From: Sarcocystis neurona
Lineage: Eukaryota; Apicomplexa; Conoidasida; Eucoccidiorida; Sarcocystidae
Assembly: GCA_000727475.1 (NCBI GenBank)
Contig: KL647294.1
Location: forward strand, 4,004,284-4,068,283
Length of the DNA stretch: 64,000 nucleotides
Reading direction: 5' to 3'
Shown: positions 48,531 to 60,793 of the stretch, piece by piece
Layout of the letters: each line of letters starts with the position of its first letter
How positions within the stretch are numbered: the stretch's first letter is position 1
Notes under the pieces: generated by a model
Databases searched by the model: none
The model's input: the letters and a program-made list of their open reading frames with translations, nothing else
What the model was told of the DNA's origin: nothing
Made by a program: the position numbers and the translations under genes

Positions 48531-50491
48531 TTTGTCTGTTGAAAATTAAGAGCAAAACTACTACTGTCCTCACGTGCACACAAAGGAGGAGCTCGAGCGT
48601 GCGCCCCCCACGAATAGTTTGAGTGTTTCAAAACGCTACTTCACATGTTTTCCTAATATCGCATCTCCACGAATCAACACATGTAGTGGCAGACCATACA
48701 TATCCACCCCGATACACACCCCCATATACACACAGGGTTACGGAAGACGTAACAGGACCGGTAGGATGAGCACGCAATTACTCGTTTGCGTATGGAAATG
48801 CGTGTCTCGCTGCATTTCCCGTAGTGCACAACGCTGCCTCCACCACGTGACACTGATGAAGCACTGGCGCAGAAATGTTTATCCCTGCGTCTACACATGT
48901 GTCTTTGCATGTATCTTCCTGGTGCGGGTTCGAAAAACCGCGGTGAAAAGGTGGGTGTGACCACACACTACAACGATCATCTTCTCTGTGTATGCGCAAG
49001 CAAACAGGCACATAAATATATGTTTATACATAGATATGTTTATCCCTACACACACACGCGTCGGTCCTTTCAGGATGTTGGTGCCTTTGTAGCGAAGCGA
49101 CGTCTTCCACATCGCTGCGCAGCATTTCTGTATTTTCTACATACGCTCACTGGGTAGGCATTCTCCTCCGGGTGATTACATGTACACGCAGGTTGTGTAT
49201 TTGTGTGTGTTGTCACACCTGCATGCGTAAACCGTCAGTTGTTCGCCGATAAACTCGACAGCGGCAGACTTCCATCTCTCAACCAAGTGCTCACGTCCAT
49301 AATACTGCTATTCTCTGTACACTCTGTATTGACTATATACTGTATGTATATGCATGGATATGGCTCAATACTGGTATTCTGTGTACACATGCCACCTTCA
49401 TATAGAATATATACACGTAGCCGTACTGTATACATATATGGGTCGATATGGCTCTCTTTCCTTGGATATATGCCCCCCTCCCTGTGCGATGAAAGCCCTC
49501 CATTAGTGGGATGAGGACTTCGTTTTATTACCACACGACTGTGTTAAATGAATATTTTAGAATTTTCCCGTGTGCATATATGCGTGGAGCAGACCTACTG
49601 TGTACTTGCACTGCTGCTCCCCAGGCCTTACAGATTCAACTCGTGTACATATACACATTTCTATATACAGAGAGATATATAGCACACTCGTATATGTAAG
49701 ATATACATGCACATATATATATATATATATATATATACAGCATGCACGTAAATATACATAGATATATGTATGTAGATCTATTAAAAAGTGAAAATTCGTG
49801 TCCCCGCCTGACGCCATACTTTTACGAGACGACTTTTCCATGTGTCGGTCTGGTTAACACAGGAGTGCTGGTAGCAACGCACTGTAGACAGTATCCTACA
49901 CAGCTTTCCGCGTCTTCTCTGCGGCTGTCTGGAGAAAAAAGCCGCTCGACGAGAAGGTGTGAGTGGCCGGAAGCGCACTGCACCGACTGCTGGCTGCAGC
50001 TGCTGCTTCTTTGCCTCCTCAGGTCAACTCGTATACACTGGTTGAGGGAAGTAGTGATCTGCTGCCTCTGCTGCTTCGTTACCTGCTTTCGCTGCCTAAC
50101 CCCACCTCTGCTGCACCTGCCTCTGCGTTTGACTGCTGCTGCTGCTTCTTCTCTTCGACAGGAGGCAGCTACTTGGTCTCCTTTATCTTCTTCTTCTCTC
50201 GCATGCAACCGCCTTACACTGCCTGTACATTCTCTTGCTGTGGTGAGGCTCTGCGTCTGCCATTCTTTGACGTCGCGCGTTTCCGTCTCCGCGCTGCTAC
50301 AACACCCCTCGCGCTGCTGCTGCTTCTCTGCTCACTGCTTTTGATGCAGGGACTGCTGAAATGACTGCTGCTGCTGCTGAACCTTTCGCCGACGGTGGAA
50401 CTGCTGCTGCTGATGAAACTCCTGCTGGCGCTATTGCTGCGGTCTGCTGGAGTTGCTGTTGCTGTTTCGCTGCCGATGCTGCGATTTGGTA

Positions 50492-51328
50492 CTACCGCTG
50501 AGGATTTAGACGAGAAAAGAACGGCAGTGGCTTGCCCCGTTGTGTTGGTGACCCAGAGCGGCCCGTAACTCCTGCAGCAGCAAAGACAAACCTCCCGGCG
50601 CTGCTGCTTCTTCTGCTGCCCTTGCTGCTTCTGCTGCGTCGCCTGTTACTACTTCTCCTGCCCCTCCCATTGGTCGTTCTGCTGGTTCTGCTGCTGGCCC
50701 TACTGCTGCCTTCCCTTCTTCGTCTGCTGATTTTAAAGCCCACACTCTTCTCTACTCTGTGTGGTCGTGCTGCTTCTCCTCCCTTTTTGTAGCGTGTGGC
50801 AAAGGCCGCCGCCGCAGCTCCCCGACAGCTACTGTCGAATTCGTTGCCGCTGCTGCGACTGCCGTTTCTACCGGGTGGGCTGCTGCTCCTGCTGCTCAGG
50901 CCGCTGCTGCCGCGGCTGCTGCCAATCAGCACGCAAGCATCAGCAGCATCGCTACTATGTACGGCTGATGAAAAATTTCCTGCAGCGCCAGCAGCAGGAG
51001 CCGCAGCAGCACCCGCCAGCGACACAGGAAGCGAGAAGAAAGACTGCAGACTCATACTCGGAGGAAAAACACGGGGATGCTGCTGCTTGCTGCTGGTGTA
51101 CAAACCCTGCTGACGCCGTCGGCGGCCGCCGCTCGACCCTCCTCCTGTTGCTGCTGTCGTCGAAGGAACTTCAGCTGACTGACCTCGCACTCCTGCTGCA
51201 GCACTCTCATCTTTCCTCTCGTTTTCTCCCTGTTGCAGCTGTTTTACCCGGCACTGCTTCTGCCGCTGCTGCTGCTCCCGCCTGCGACCAACAACTCGCC
51301 TTTTCTCACAGTAACTCATATGCTCCAT
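50492..51328 (-). CDS. Arg/Ser-rich protein, two proposed exons
   Basis: ATG at 51328 opens MEHMSYCEKRR; the frame runs to a strong donor GTGCGAG/GTCAGT at 51184. The acceptor gctgcag at 50980 starts an exon (50979-50492) that continues in the same frame. Together they make 210 residues: a Gln/Arg/Lys-rich head, then Ser-rich sequence (AGC codons), then RS-like repeats such as RRREGSSRASSRTSR. An overlapping frame over 50,745-50,506 is Ala/Glu-rich (GLSLLLQELRAALGHQHNG) and could equally be the true reading. It may be a separate gene or downstream exons of the 57,034-53,148 gene, whose 3' end is open toward here. Function unknown. Confidence 0.33.
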   Translation of the reverse strand: MEHMSYCEKRRVVGRRREQQQRQKQCRVKQLQQGENERKDESAAAGVRGQSAEVPSTTAATGGGSSGGRRRRQQGLYTSSKQQHPRVFPPSMSLQSFFSLPVSLAGAAAAPAAGAAGNFSSAVHSSDAADACVLIGSSRGSSGLSSRSSSPPGRNGSRSSGNEFDSSCRGAAAAAFATRYKKGGEAARPHRVEKSVGFKISRRRREGSSRASSRTSRTTNGRGRRSSNRRRSRSSKGSRRSSSAGRFVFAAAGVTGRSGSPTQRGKPLPFFSRLNPQR

Positions 51329-52001
51329 CAAAGCTGCTGGCTGTTCAGAAGAGACGCATGCACATCATCACATACGTACATGTTCTCTCTGTCTGCCTAT
51401 CTACCTATATATATACCCATATATATATACATATCCGTCTACGCATGCACACATCTAATTACAGTTGTCTGGGAATGTGTGTGTATGTATATATATGTTC
51501 CTGGTATTCCAGAAGACACACACAGCTGCAGATGCTACGTATGTGATGAGGAACCGAGACGCAGACAGGTATACATACTTTCATACATCTATATGTATAG
51601 ACGTATTTGTATTCGCTGCAATTAGTGAGAAAGACAGAGAAAATTATGAAGGTGTCCGGACGTCTTTGCGCCTAAACAAGAAACGCGTGTGTGTACACAC
51701 ACCGTGGTGGCCGGGGAAGCTGCTGCTGGCGCGGCTGCTCTCCGGTTACCCCATACCGGCGCCTTTCTCTTTTCTCTCGCGAGAGCAGAAAAACGCGTAC
51801 AGAGACGCAGCAGTGAAAGGACGGGCCAGGGATCCTGGCAACGCAGCCGCTCCAGCGAGACGCGTGTGTCTTGCTCGACTTCTTCCACATGCCGGTAGCA
51901 TCCCACTATATATATATATATATATATATATCCCACTATATATATGCCATCACGAAGATATCAAAAACGTGCTACATGTGTGTACATATATATATATATA
52001 T

Positions 52002-52190
52002 AAGTGCACCCGCAAAAAAAGTGTGAAGGTGCAGTCACATGTGTGTTGGCATATATATGTATATATATGTAAGTATAGCCGAAAAAAAAGTGTGACAGTT
52101 GAACAAACATATGTATCTATATGCGTGTATACGTAAATACGGCCGCAGAGAGAGTGTGAAGCTGCAAGGACGTGTGCGTGTACGTGTTGC
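52002..52190. repeat. Degenerate 64-69 bp repeat, three copies
   Basis: Units start at 52002, 52071 and 52135. Each has an aag/aaa-tac start, a cgcaaaaaaagtgtgaa-like core and an alternating purine-pyrimidine end. It follows a (TA)n tract flanked by two tcccactata boxes (about 51,900-51,945). Confidence 0.7.
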
Positions 52191-53147
52191 CTACCGTAAA
52201 AATGAAATTTACGCAGATAACATAGATATCTCCATCCACAGAGGGAGACGGAGAAACAGAGATAAACAGATACCACGAACATCGTTGCACGTATGCAAAT
52301 AATACGTGGATTAATTGACACATATGAATGTATATGTACATATATATACATATATGCAGGCACGTGCACCGGCCGATTTGTACGTATAGACGAATGTACA
52401 AGATTAAAATGGGAGAGCAGAAAAGAGGCTCGCCAGAAGTGTAGAACATCAAGGGATAGAAAGAGACACACCTACCAATACTTTAGCCAGTAAACCTATG
52501 CAAACGAAGGGAAAGAAAAAGAAGAAAATGCTGGAGGAAAACGCGATCGCTGTATACAGAGAACTACTACACCTTACTATACTCGTTATATAGACAACCA
52601 ATACATATATATATATATATATATATAGATAGGTAGGCCCCTGTGTGCGTACACATAGATTTATATGAAAACTGAAAAACATTGTAGGTTCGTCAACAGT
52701 ATACAGGCACAGTCGTAGACGTATGTGCATATGCACACAGGACTATCTAGATGCTGAGACGTACAGAGGCGACATAGAGACGTAGAGAGATGACGGATTT
52801 CCATGTATATATATGTGTATACGTACAAATATATATATGTATATATGTACTCCCGAAGGAGATGCAGACAGTTAAAAAAGCCTGCAGCTGGACACGAGAA
52901 CGTCCGTCGAGAAAATCGAGCGGAGAATCTAAAAGTGAAGGGGAGACGCGCAAGGAAGAGAAATGCAACCGAAGAGGATGTCTACAGACAAATCCACAAG
53001 GGGAGCGACGCTCACGCAACGGCAGGGGTCGTCCCAGGTTGACCAAGAGCAACACATCACGAAGAGCAGCACGTAACAGCGGCACGTGCCGCAGCTGCTG
53101 CTGTTGACGAGTACACGTCTTAGAGCAGCAGCAGCTGCTGCACTCAC

Positions 53148-56100
53148 CAGGAACTCCTTTCTACAATGTTTGCATCTGGCGCTAAGTAAGTCGAGACGCA
53201 GCAGTTCTTGCAGCTGCGCGGGACAGACGAACCACTCGCTTTCTTCCGTGTCGTTTTCTTCGCCTCTTTCATTACACGTACGACGGCCTCTGAGCACACA
53301 CCGATCGACTGGTTGCTGTTCCTGCTGCGGCGACGCGAGCTCCCCTTGCTTCCTTCTTTCTCCTCTTCCTCCTTCGTCGCCCTCTTCTTTGGCTTCTTCT
53401 TCTTCTTCCGCGTCATCTTCAACTTTCCCACCTAGCAAAACCCAGCTGCTGTGCTGCCCCTCCTCGTGTTCGTCTTTCTTCTTTTCTTTCGCTTGCTTCT
53501 GCTGCTGCTGCCCGAATCCTGCAGCAGAACGTTGCGCCCGACTCCCTTTCTCTTTTCTCCGCGGTGCTTTCTTCTTACGACTCGCTGCTGCCCCCGCCAC
53601 TGTTCCCGCTGGTCCATCTCCTGCTGTTCCTCCACTTCCCTCCTGTTTCGCTGCTTGAGACCCGCCTCCATCCGAGCACACACCGCTGCCTGCCCTACGC
53701 CTCAGACTCCCCACAGTACCAGCGTCATCTACAGTAGTAATTCGCCTTTTTGACGCGGCAGCAGAAAGAGAAGCAGCAGCAGCTCTGCCAGCACCAGAAG
53801 ATTTTTCATCAGCAAACCCACTTGCCCTCACAGCTTTACCACCAGCAGCAGCAGCGTCCACCGCTGCAGCAGAACTTGCCTCAGAAACATTAGCAGCGAC
53901 ACCTCGTGTATCACCGACCGTCTCCAGCTCCTCAACTTTCTTCTGCTCCTGCTGCTTCTCCCCTTCTCCACGCTGCAGCTGCTGGAGCTGCTGCACCAGC
54001 CAGCACCACCTACCTGCGGCTGCAGGCCTCTCAGAGGCGGGGGCCGAAAAGCAGCGACGCACGCGTACGCTCGAGCAGGACCCCTCCTCCTCCTCCTCTT
54101 CCTTCTTCTTAGCGGCAGCAGTAGGAGAAAGGGAAGAAAATGGCAAGGCCTGCAGCGGCAGATGCGCATAGCTGCAGCAACAAAAATGGAGCAGTGAAGC
54201 AGCCGCTGCTGCGTCAGCAGCAAGTTCACCGGTAGATCCTATACACCGGTCGAAAATACCTCCCGTTCTCTCAACACACCTTTCTCCCAACCATTTTCTA
54301 TCCTGCCGCTGCAGTCCCAGCAACATCTGCTCCAGTCGTGACTGCTGCTGGCGACGCTGTCGCTGCTGCTCGTGCTGCTGTTCGTGACTGCCCTGTTGCT
54401 GCTGCTGTTGCTCGTCTTTCTGAATTTGCTGCTCGTGGTCCTGCCGGGACCCTGTGTGGTACGCTACTCCACACTCTTGTCGCTGCTGCTGCCGCATTCC
54501 TCTGCGGCCACGGCGCCGAGGAAGCAACTCCGACGCAACCCACGGAGAACAGAAACAGAAGTCTCGTTTTTTGCCGACTGTGCCAGGCTTCAAAAGCCGA
54601 TGTTTTCTCGTTAGCGGTAAAGCCGCCACACATCGGTTCCCGAATTTATCCTCAGCTGCTAGAGAAGTGCCGCCTCTCTTTATAGCTCCCCAGCGAAAAG
54701 CAGCTGCTCGTTGCTGCTGCCCTCCCAGTACCCACCTCAATTCATTAGCGGCTCCTGACACTCCTCCTGCCACTCGTGCTGCTGCTATAGCCCTCTCTGG
54801 CGTCGTTCCTGCAGCAGAGACTGCAGTTGTTGCTGCTGCCGCACACTCCGCTTCCCCCCCCCTGACTGCCTCTCGTCCTCCTTCGGCTGCTGATGCTGCT
54901 TCTGCAAAGCACGAAATAAAACTCAACCGACTTTCCCACTTCGACCGCTGCTGCTGGACTTCCCTTCCCTGCTGTTTCTCTACGGAAGAAGGGAGAGCTG
55001 CTGCAGCACTACCCCCTGCACGACCGGCAGCAGGCGCACCCGCTGAGGCAGCACCGGCGCCTTCTTCAGCCCTCGTCTCCGCAGGGGACGCAGCAGCAGC
55101 CGCGGCAGCATCAGTCACTTGGGGGGAAGATGATAAGAAAGACGACGAAGAAACGGAGGAAGGAGGGACATCATGTAGAGTCAACATTGGTGGAGAAGGT
55201 CGTGCCAAGCACGCAAAAGAAGACGAAAGTCTTCCAGCTCCGTGGAGAGACTGCAAATCCTTTAGACCGCCCCCTCCTCCTTCTTCTCCCCACTTTGCAG
55301 CAGCAACAGCAGAAATGCTTCTTCCATCTCTTCCCGCTAGCGACAGTTGAATCTGAAAGCTGCATTCCCCCACCACACAGCCGTCACAGCACCTCACAGC
55401 GCATTTCTAGTCCCACGTAATTATACGCAAACACATATATATGTAGATATAATAAGTGTAGCACATATGCTGACGTACACAGACACACAGGTATACATAT
55501 TTATGGAGGTAGACGTACTGGGCTATAGATATCTAGAGACATAAAGGTAGACATAGATATACAGGCAACACATAAATAAAATAATATGTATACATATATA
55601 TACCTACGCACAGATATACATAGGTACACAGATGTACAGAGACACACTTATATAGATATAGATACATGGGTAGGTGTAGACAGGTCCTAATATACATATT
55701 GACGTGTATATACCGATAAAGTGATACTTCTGGATAAGTGTACATGTACGGATGTCGACGTAAAGAGAGATACGGAATGAGTGTGACCGAGATACAGAGA
55801 GGGAGAGAGCTAAAGAAAAACCCGCAGTGAAAATGCATACGTGCACGCGTCACGCACATGACGCAGCATTACAGATACTCCTCAGATACGCTTCTACATT
55901 TATATCATGTGTATACGCTTCTATAAAGCGAATACATTTATACCATGTGTGTACGGTACGTATATGTAGTGTATTATCCTTCACACGATTATATAGAGAC
56001 ATGCGTCCTCACATATACGTACGTACACAGACATCTTATCGTCAATTCCGTCGATCACACTGCAGCACCATAAATGGCCCAAACATTCCACCAGTATACA

Positions 56101-57034
56101 ATTACATAGAAATTCATATATATGCATATGTATACTTCGCATGTACAAGATGATGTATCTACACCATGTATGTGTTCTTGTATATGTATACCGACCACGT
56201 AGCCGAGGCCACTTCAGTAGTAGCGGAGCAGCAGTATGCGTACCTGGTAACGAGCTTTTCCACGGTTTTACGATGCTGTTCGTCCTGCTGCCTCAGCTGC
56301 TGTTCGAGTTGATTGATCTGTTGTAAGTACCACATTCTGCTGGCAGAGGCAGCTCGTGAAGTGGAAACAGCCTGCGAAGAGGGCACAAATGAAAGGGTGC
56401 TGTCGCGCCCGCACGTTTTGCTGCTGCTGTTCCTGCTGCTGCTATTACTGCAGCTGCCTGTGCGGCCCCTGCTACTGCTGGCCGAACTGTTGCTGCTGCT
56501 AGGGTGTGGCGACGTGGCAGTGGCGGAGTACGCGCACAGGTCCACTGCCGCTGTAGCCCCTCCAAGAGGCGATGATGCGCAACTACAAAATTCTGATGTT
56601 CCCGCCATTTTCTCTTCGTCTTCGGGTAACTGAACTGAGCCTTGGGACACAGGGAGATGGCGGCGAGACAGCAGCTGCTCTTGTCCCAAAACTGTACAAC
56701 AAACATTTGGAGGTGCTGCCGCCCCTCTGTCTTCCTTCCTCTTTTCAGCAAGAGAGCAAACGTCCTCTCGCCGACGGCTGAAAAAACAGCTACTGGTGCT
56801 ACTGCTGTGGCTACTGCTGCGGGCACCGCCGATGGTATGACTGACACTGCTGCTCCAGGTTCCTTCCACCGGGCTGCCGTGCTGTACAGCGTTGTGGCCT
56901 GTTTCGAGTGAATTCATGTTGACGCGCTGTTTCCCGCCACTATTTCCGACATCTCTGCCAGTTCTGCGGCGCAGAAGTGGCGGAGGTGTATCGCTGTCTT
57001 CTTTAGCATTCACCATTTCGACAGTCTTCGACAT
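53148..57034 (-). CDS. Large low-complexity protein with Cys-x2-Cys end (3' end open)
   Basis: Exon 1 is 57034-56244 and exon 2 is 55359-53148, joined at ACCAG/gtacgc and atgcag/CTTTCA with agreeing phase; 1,001 codons run to the next donor CTG/GTGAGT at 53148. Exon 1 is Ser-rich and ends in a short coiled coil (YLQQINQLEQQLRQQDEQHR). Exon 2 is dominated by Ala, Gln and Glu runs from CAG repeats read as GCA or CAG, then a Lys/Glu-rich stretch, then FVCPAQLQELL and ARCKHCRKEF, which may be half of a zinc-binding motif completed by a later exon. The joining is inferred. If it is wrong, exon 2 could start at ATG 55187 as a separate gene. Role unknown; the layout suggests a scaffold or nuclear protein, but no domain proves this. 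Confidence 0.5.
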
Positions 57035-57121
57035 CAACAGTACTCAGAAGGCAACTGTATGTTTTACCTCTCTACAGTGTAGGTCTACACGGTCCTAAAT
57101 CTTCCCTCTCCTCTTGCCCCG

Positions 57122-58940
57122 TCATTTTCCAAAGTCGCAATGCGGTAACTGTGAGAGCCGCCCTGAGGCTGCTACACGCAGACAATCGGGGTCAGGGGTG
57201 GTCTCCCTCTCCAGGGGCTCCTGCGGAGTTACAAATTCTGCAAAATTGAAAGTTTCAACGGGTTTTGTGAAGAGTAACGGAGTCCAAGATAAATTACCTA
57301 GCACACCTACGTAAACGCCATGTGGTGTAGCAGTTCTACAGTCAGCAGTGGGCGGAGGCTCGCGGGCACATTTCTTCAAGCACGCTGATTCGCTTAGGGA
57401 TTCCTGTGTCATCTGCACACGCATGACTCTGCGTCGACGAAACGGCTGAAAATGAGGAAATCCCTGCAAATGAGCTAGACTGCAAAGCGAAGTGGAAAAC
57501 CGGACATCTCTGCGCTGCCTTGTAAGCGTTGTGGGACGACCACTTGCGATTGTTCAGATGTACGTGTATGTACGTCGCACGCGTGCACGTATGAAGCTAC
57601 AGTAAATGCTTGTGTACCTGTACACGTCAGTATTGCGGAATGACATCCGTGCCCAGTGTGGTGCCTTGAGCTACGACTGTACGTGTGCGTACGTTCGCAA
57701 CTATGGAAGAGCGACGAAAGAAGTCGTGGACATTCGTGTTTCGGTATGTACACATACAGACACATATGCACATAGAATATATTACAGTCTGTTCCGCGAG
57801 TAACGTTCACGAATGTATGCCTTTGTGTTGTTGTGTCTGTACACCCGAGCTTCACAAAGGGAGATGGCTAGCTGGGTCTGCCCAACCCACTGAGAGACTC
57901 GGTAACTGGATGTCGTGGATCGTACGCTGCAAACTGCGGAAAAAACTCCTCCTCTCACCATCAAAAGGATAGGCAATTCTGCTTCTCGGCGAAAAAGGCA
58001 GTTGCTTGACGACGACCTCTTCTTCATGCGTGAAGAGAGGTAAGGGCTTCTACCCACTCCAGACGAACATGTCAAGGGTAATATCGATCCGCCGATTGAG
58101 GGAGAACCGACGGTAGCCGCGAGTACGGAGAAGAAAATGCGCGAGTGTGGCCCCTTGCCGAGGACATCGAAATGGCAGAGACGATGCGTTTTTTGCAATA
58201 TGAAATGTGGACCGGAGTGTAGGCACGGAGACTGTTCAAGGTACTTCAGCAATGCCCTACCGCTGTGCGGCTGTGTCAACAGTAAGGCGGGTGGGACCTG
58301 CTCGCGACACCTCTGACGGACTGGGAAAGAAGCGCCCTCTGCTGTGTGCAGCGACCTGCTTAAATAAGGAGTCACATTCTGTAAAAAAGTATTCGTTAGC
58401 ACAGTCAAAAGCGACTAGTTCCGCGGTCTCCGAGGAAAGTGCAGACATCCACGAACCTGTGGCTGCCGGGTGGTCCGCAGACGTGCGGGGGGTGAGTGCT
58501 GGAAGTTCTCTGAAAATGAGTCACGCTACTCAGTGATACATGTCGTCTAGTGGAATTGTTAGGCCACGGGAGGAGAAATACGTTTACTTGGTGGACAAAC
58601 GAGAAAATGAGCGTGTAGCCACTAGATACAAGGGTCCAGGAAGCGCAAATTGACGTTCATTTCTGCTTTCCATCTGCACATGCACGCAAGCACTCCCGAG
58701 ATGTACATTTCTTCGAATCTTTTCACCCTCCACCAAAGAGGGAAAGTCGGGAAAATAGATGGGATGGTAGGGCTCAACGGTTCCAAAGCATGAAAAACAC
58801 GGCTGGTGATTGGTGTACCGGCTAGCGTAACCATGACCTGCACTAGCCGCGCGCGCAGCATCGCTAGTAGCCAAAGGGGTTAATAATGTGAGCAACCACG
58901 CTGCTTCGAAGAAGGAGTGTTTGGGAAGACGAAGCCTCTT
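57122..58940 (-). CDS. Multi-exon gene of unknown function (5' end open)
   Basis: Four exons with consistent phases are proposed: 58940-58727, 58456-58356, 58270-57959 and 57445-57122 (TGA). Borders are gtacag/AAG, GAGG/gtgaaa, ccacag/GTT, AAGCAG/gtcgct, gacacag/CCG, TTGATG/gtgaga and ttttcag/CCG. The reading is non-repetitive and protein-like throughout, for example RYTNHQPCFSCFGTVEPYHP, VAFDCANEYFFTECDSLFK, HFDVLGKGPHSRIFFSVLAA and FTKPVETFNFAEFVTPQEPL. The third donor (gtcgct) is weak; an alternative donor at 58311 would leave a 40-bp intron. The first exon has no ATG in frame, so upstream exons exist. An ATG followed by a donor at 60276 (MGLFDGAYFLKQ) is one candidate first exon. No family is recognised. 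It lies head-to-tail with the 57,034-53,148 gene, only about 90 bp away. Confidence 0.5.
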
Positions 58941-60240
58941 CTGTACACACGGGATCAGACACAGAGAGAGGAGTGGGTGAGACGCAGACCTAAAGAACCG
59001 CGTCGAAACAGAGTCCTCTTCCGCAGTCGTTCAGTTTTTCTGTAAAACAACTGAATCAGGAGCGCGTGACAAACTAAAACAAATGCTAGCACAGCGTACA
59101 GCTGTATATGCGTATGCAGGGATGAAGTGTCTATATTCCACAAGCGCTCACAACCCGAAGGTCTACAACCATGAAAAAGAGCAAGTTTCCATACTCAGAC
59201 GTACGCCGGACAGCACTGGTAGCTCTATCACCTGTTTCTGTGTCATTCTGGTTCGACAATAACGATGAACCGCGGTTGCGAGCAGGACAAACATTCACGC
59301 ACGACGATAATTACCCGACAAGGATTTTGCTACCTTTGGACCGTCAGACAAATTTCTATAAACACATGAGGGAGGACATAGTGTATTATATCAGCATTTG
59401 TTCTGGTTCTTTGGCCATCCAGAGGTCACATGGATTCTGGTACTTTGAGATCGGACTTTATCGAGTTAGCTATTCACACACCTGTTACTAATATAGTAAC
59501 AGGTGAACGATCGATCACGTTTCATAAATACAATCAGTGAAAGCTCTTTTGATTTCCACGAAGTTACGGTTTTGGAGAGCTTCTGTTGTACATCAACGCT
59601 AGGCACTGCTAACTCCGATGAGGAGGTACAGTACATTATACGTGCCCGGTACAAATATGTGTAGACGGCGGCCAATAATGATCCAGTCTACGGATTCCGT
59701 ATTCATCCCAGTAGTAACGGCGAAACTATGGAAGAGTCGAGTACATTGAAAGCAAATAAGTGCAAAGGTAAGAAAGTCAATAGAATGCTGCTAAGGAATA
59801 GGAAATACCGTATATTAAGACTATGAGTTGTGCCGCCTGGCAGGGTACTCCACGCCACAGAGCACAGAACGGGTAAGCCCGTGGAATAAAAGCAGTAGTT
59901 GAGGAGGAACTGAATTCTGCTAACTGGAAGAGGAAGCACAGAGGACGAAAAAAATGCAGCTTAACGAAGCGGCGCATACGTGCACCGAGGGTGCCGCAGT
60001 ATAGAGGAAACGACGTTACCGGTAGGTACGAAAAAAAGCATGTAGAGAAAGTGCCGTAATGACGTCGCGTTTGGGTAGTGGTGTGAGACAGCGTTTGTAC
60101 GCGTATTTGTATAAGCGTTTATGTGCAGTCTCACTACGGGGCAGGAGAGATGCCCGCGTCAAACTCGTGTGGTCAGAGCCAAAGCCGAGCGAGTTCGACT
60201 TTTCCTTGTGACACAGTGGTAGAGGAAGGACGCTAATTAC

Positions 60241-60276
60241 CTGCTTCAAGAAGTAAGCCCCATCGAAGAGGCCCAT
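60241..60276 (-). other. Possible first exon for the 58.9-57.1 kb gene
   Basis: On the minus strand, ATG at 60276 opens MGLFDGAYFLKQ and is followed directly by a good donor (AAGCAG/gtaatt). It is the right strand and position to start the gene whose later exons lie at 58.9-57.1 kb, but intermediate exons between 60.2 and 58.9 kb are not settled. One candidate begins after ctcttccag near 59,940. Confidence 0.2.
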
Positions 60277-60575
60277 CGAATTATACAGATTCTACATACG
60301 TACATACTTACATGTGTACGTGCCCCTGTACACATCTGCTTCTATCGGTGTAATATACTGACATACGTATGTGTGTATATAGATATATACACACGCAAAA
60401 GACACACACATATATATATACATATATATCTACATGTATCGCAGCAGCACGCGCACATGAGAATAAAGCTTAACATAAGGTACTAATCAGCTGAGAGATA
60501 TGTACATATATATATATATATATTTGAATTAACGAGTCAACATGAATGAATGCACACGTCGGCTTGTGTAGAATG

Positions 60576-60755
60576 TACACATGTGCGTGTACGAATGAGG
60601 ACGCGGAGAACACTGATAAATTGCACATATGTGTACGTGTGCATATCTACCGATAGACATACGCATATGCATGCACATCTACGAGTGAGAACACGGAGGA
60701 CACTGATGAATAGTACACACGTATGTACGTGTGTATAGGTACCAACAAACGTATA
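60576..60755. repeat. 90-bp tandem duplication
   Basis: Copies begin near 60576 and 60666 and share acga(a/g)tgagga, cacggagaacactgat and a following tacgtgtg block. The period is divisible by three and one plus-strand frame spans both. A (TA)n plus (GA)n tract follows at 60,757-60,796. Confidence 0.75.
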
Positions 60756-60758
60756 CAC

Positions 60759-60793
<35 letters not shown>

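Larger units (their letters stand above)
46301..49990. other. Mostly non-coding DNA with duplications
   Basis: Holds the 146-bp perfect repeats, the 101-bp duplication, one exon candidate (48,065-48,145, minus) and (TA)n near 49,711. A minus-strand frame at 46,690-46,800 (LMENRRRLVAFLQRKFF) looks weakly coding. Confidence 0.4.

Noticed and set aside
50020..50160. Plus-strand exon (NSYTLVEGSSDLLPLLLRYL) after a strong acceptor, faintly like flavin oxidase tails
   Set aside because: No second supporting exon; repeats here read CAG on the minus strand, where a better model exists; the resemblance is too short.
58727..58940. TAF8-like proline/phenylalanine end (HPIYFPDFP)
   Set aside because: Only a handful of residues resemble it and no histone-fold segment could be identified.
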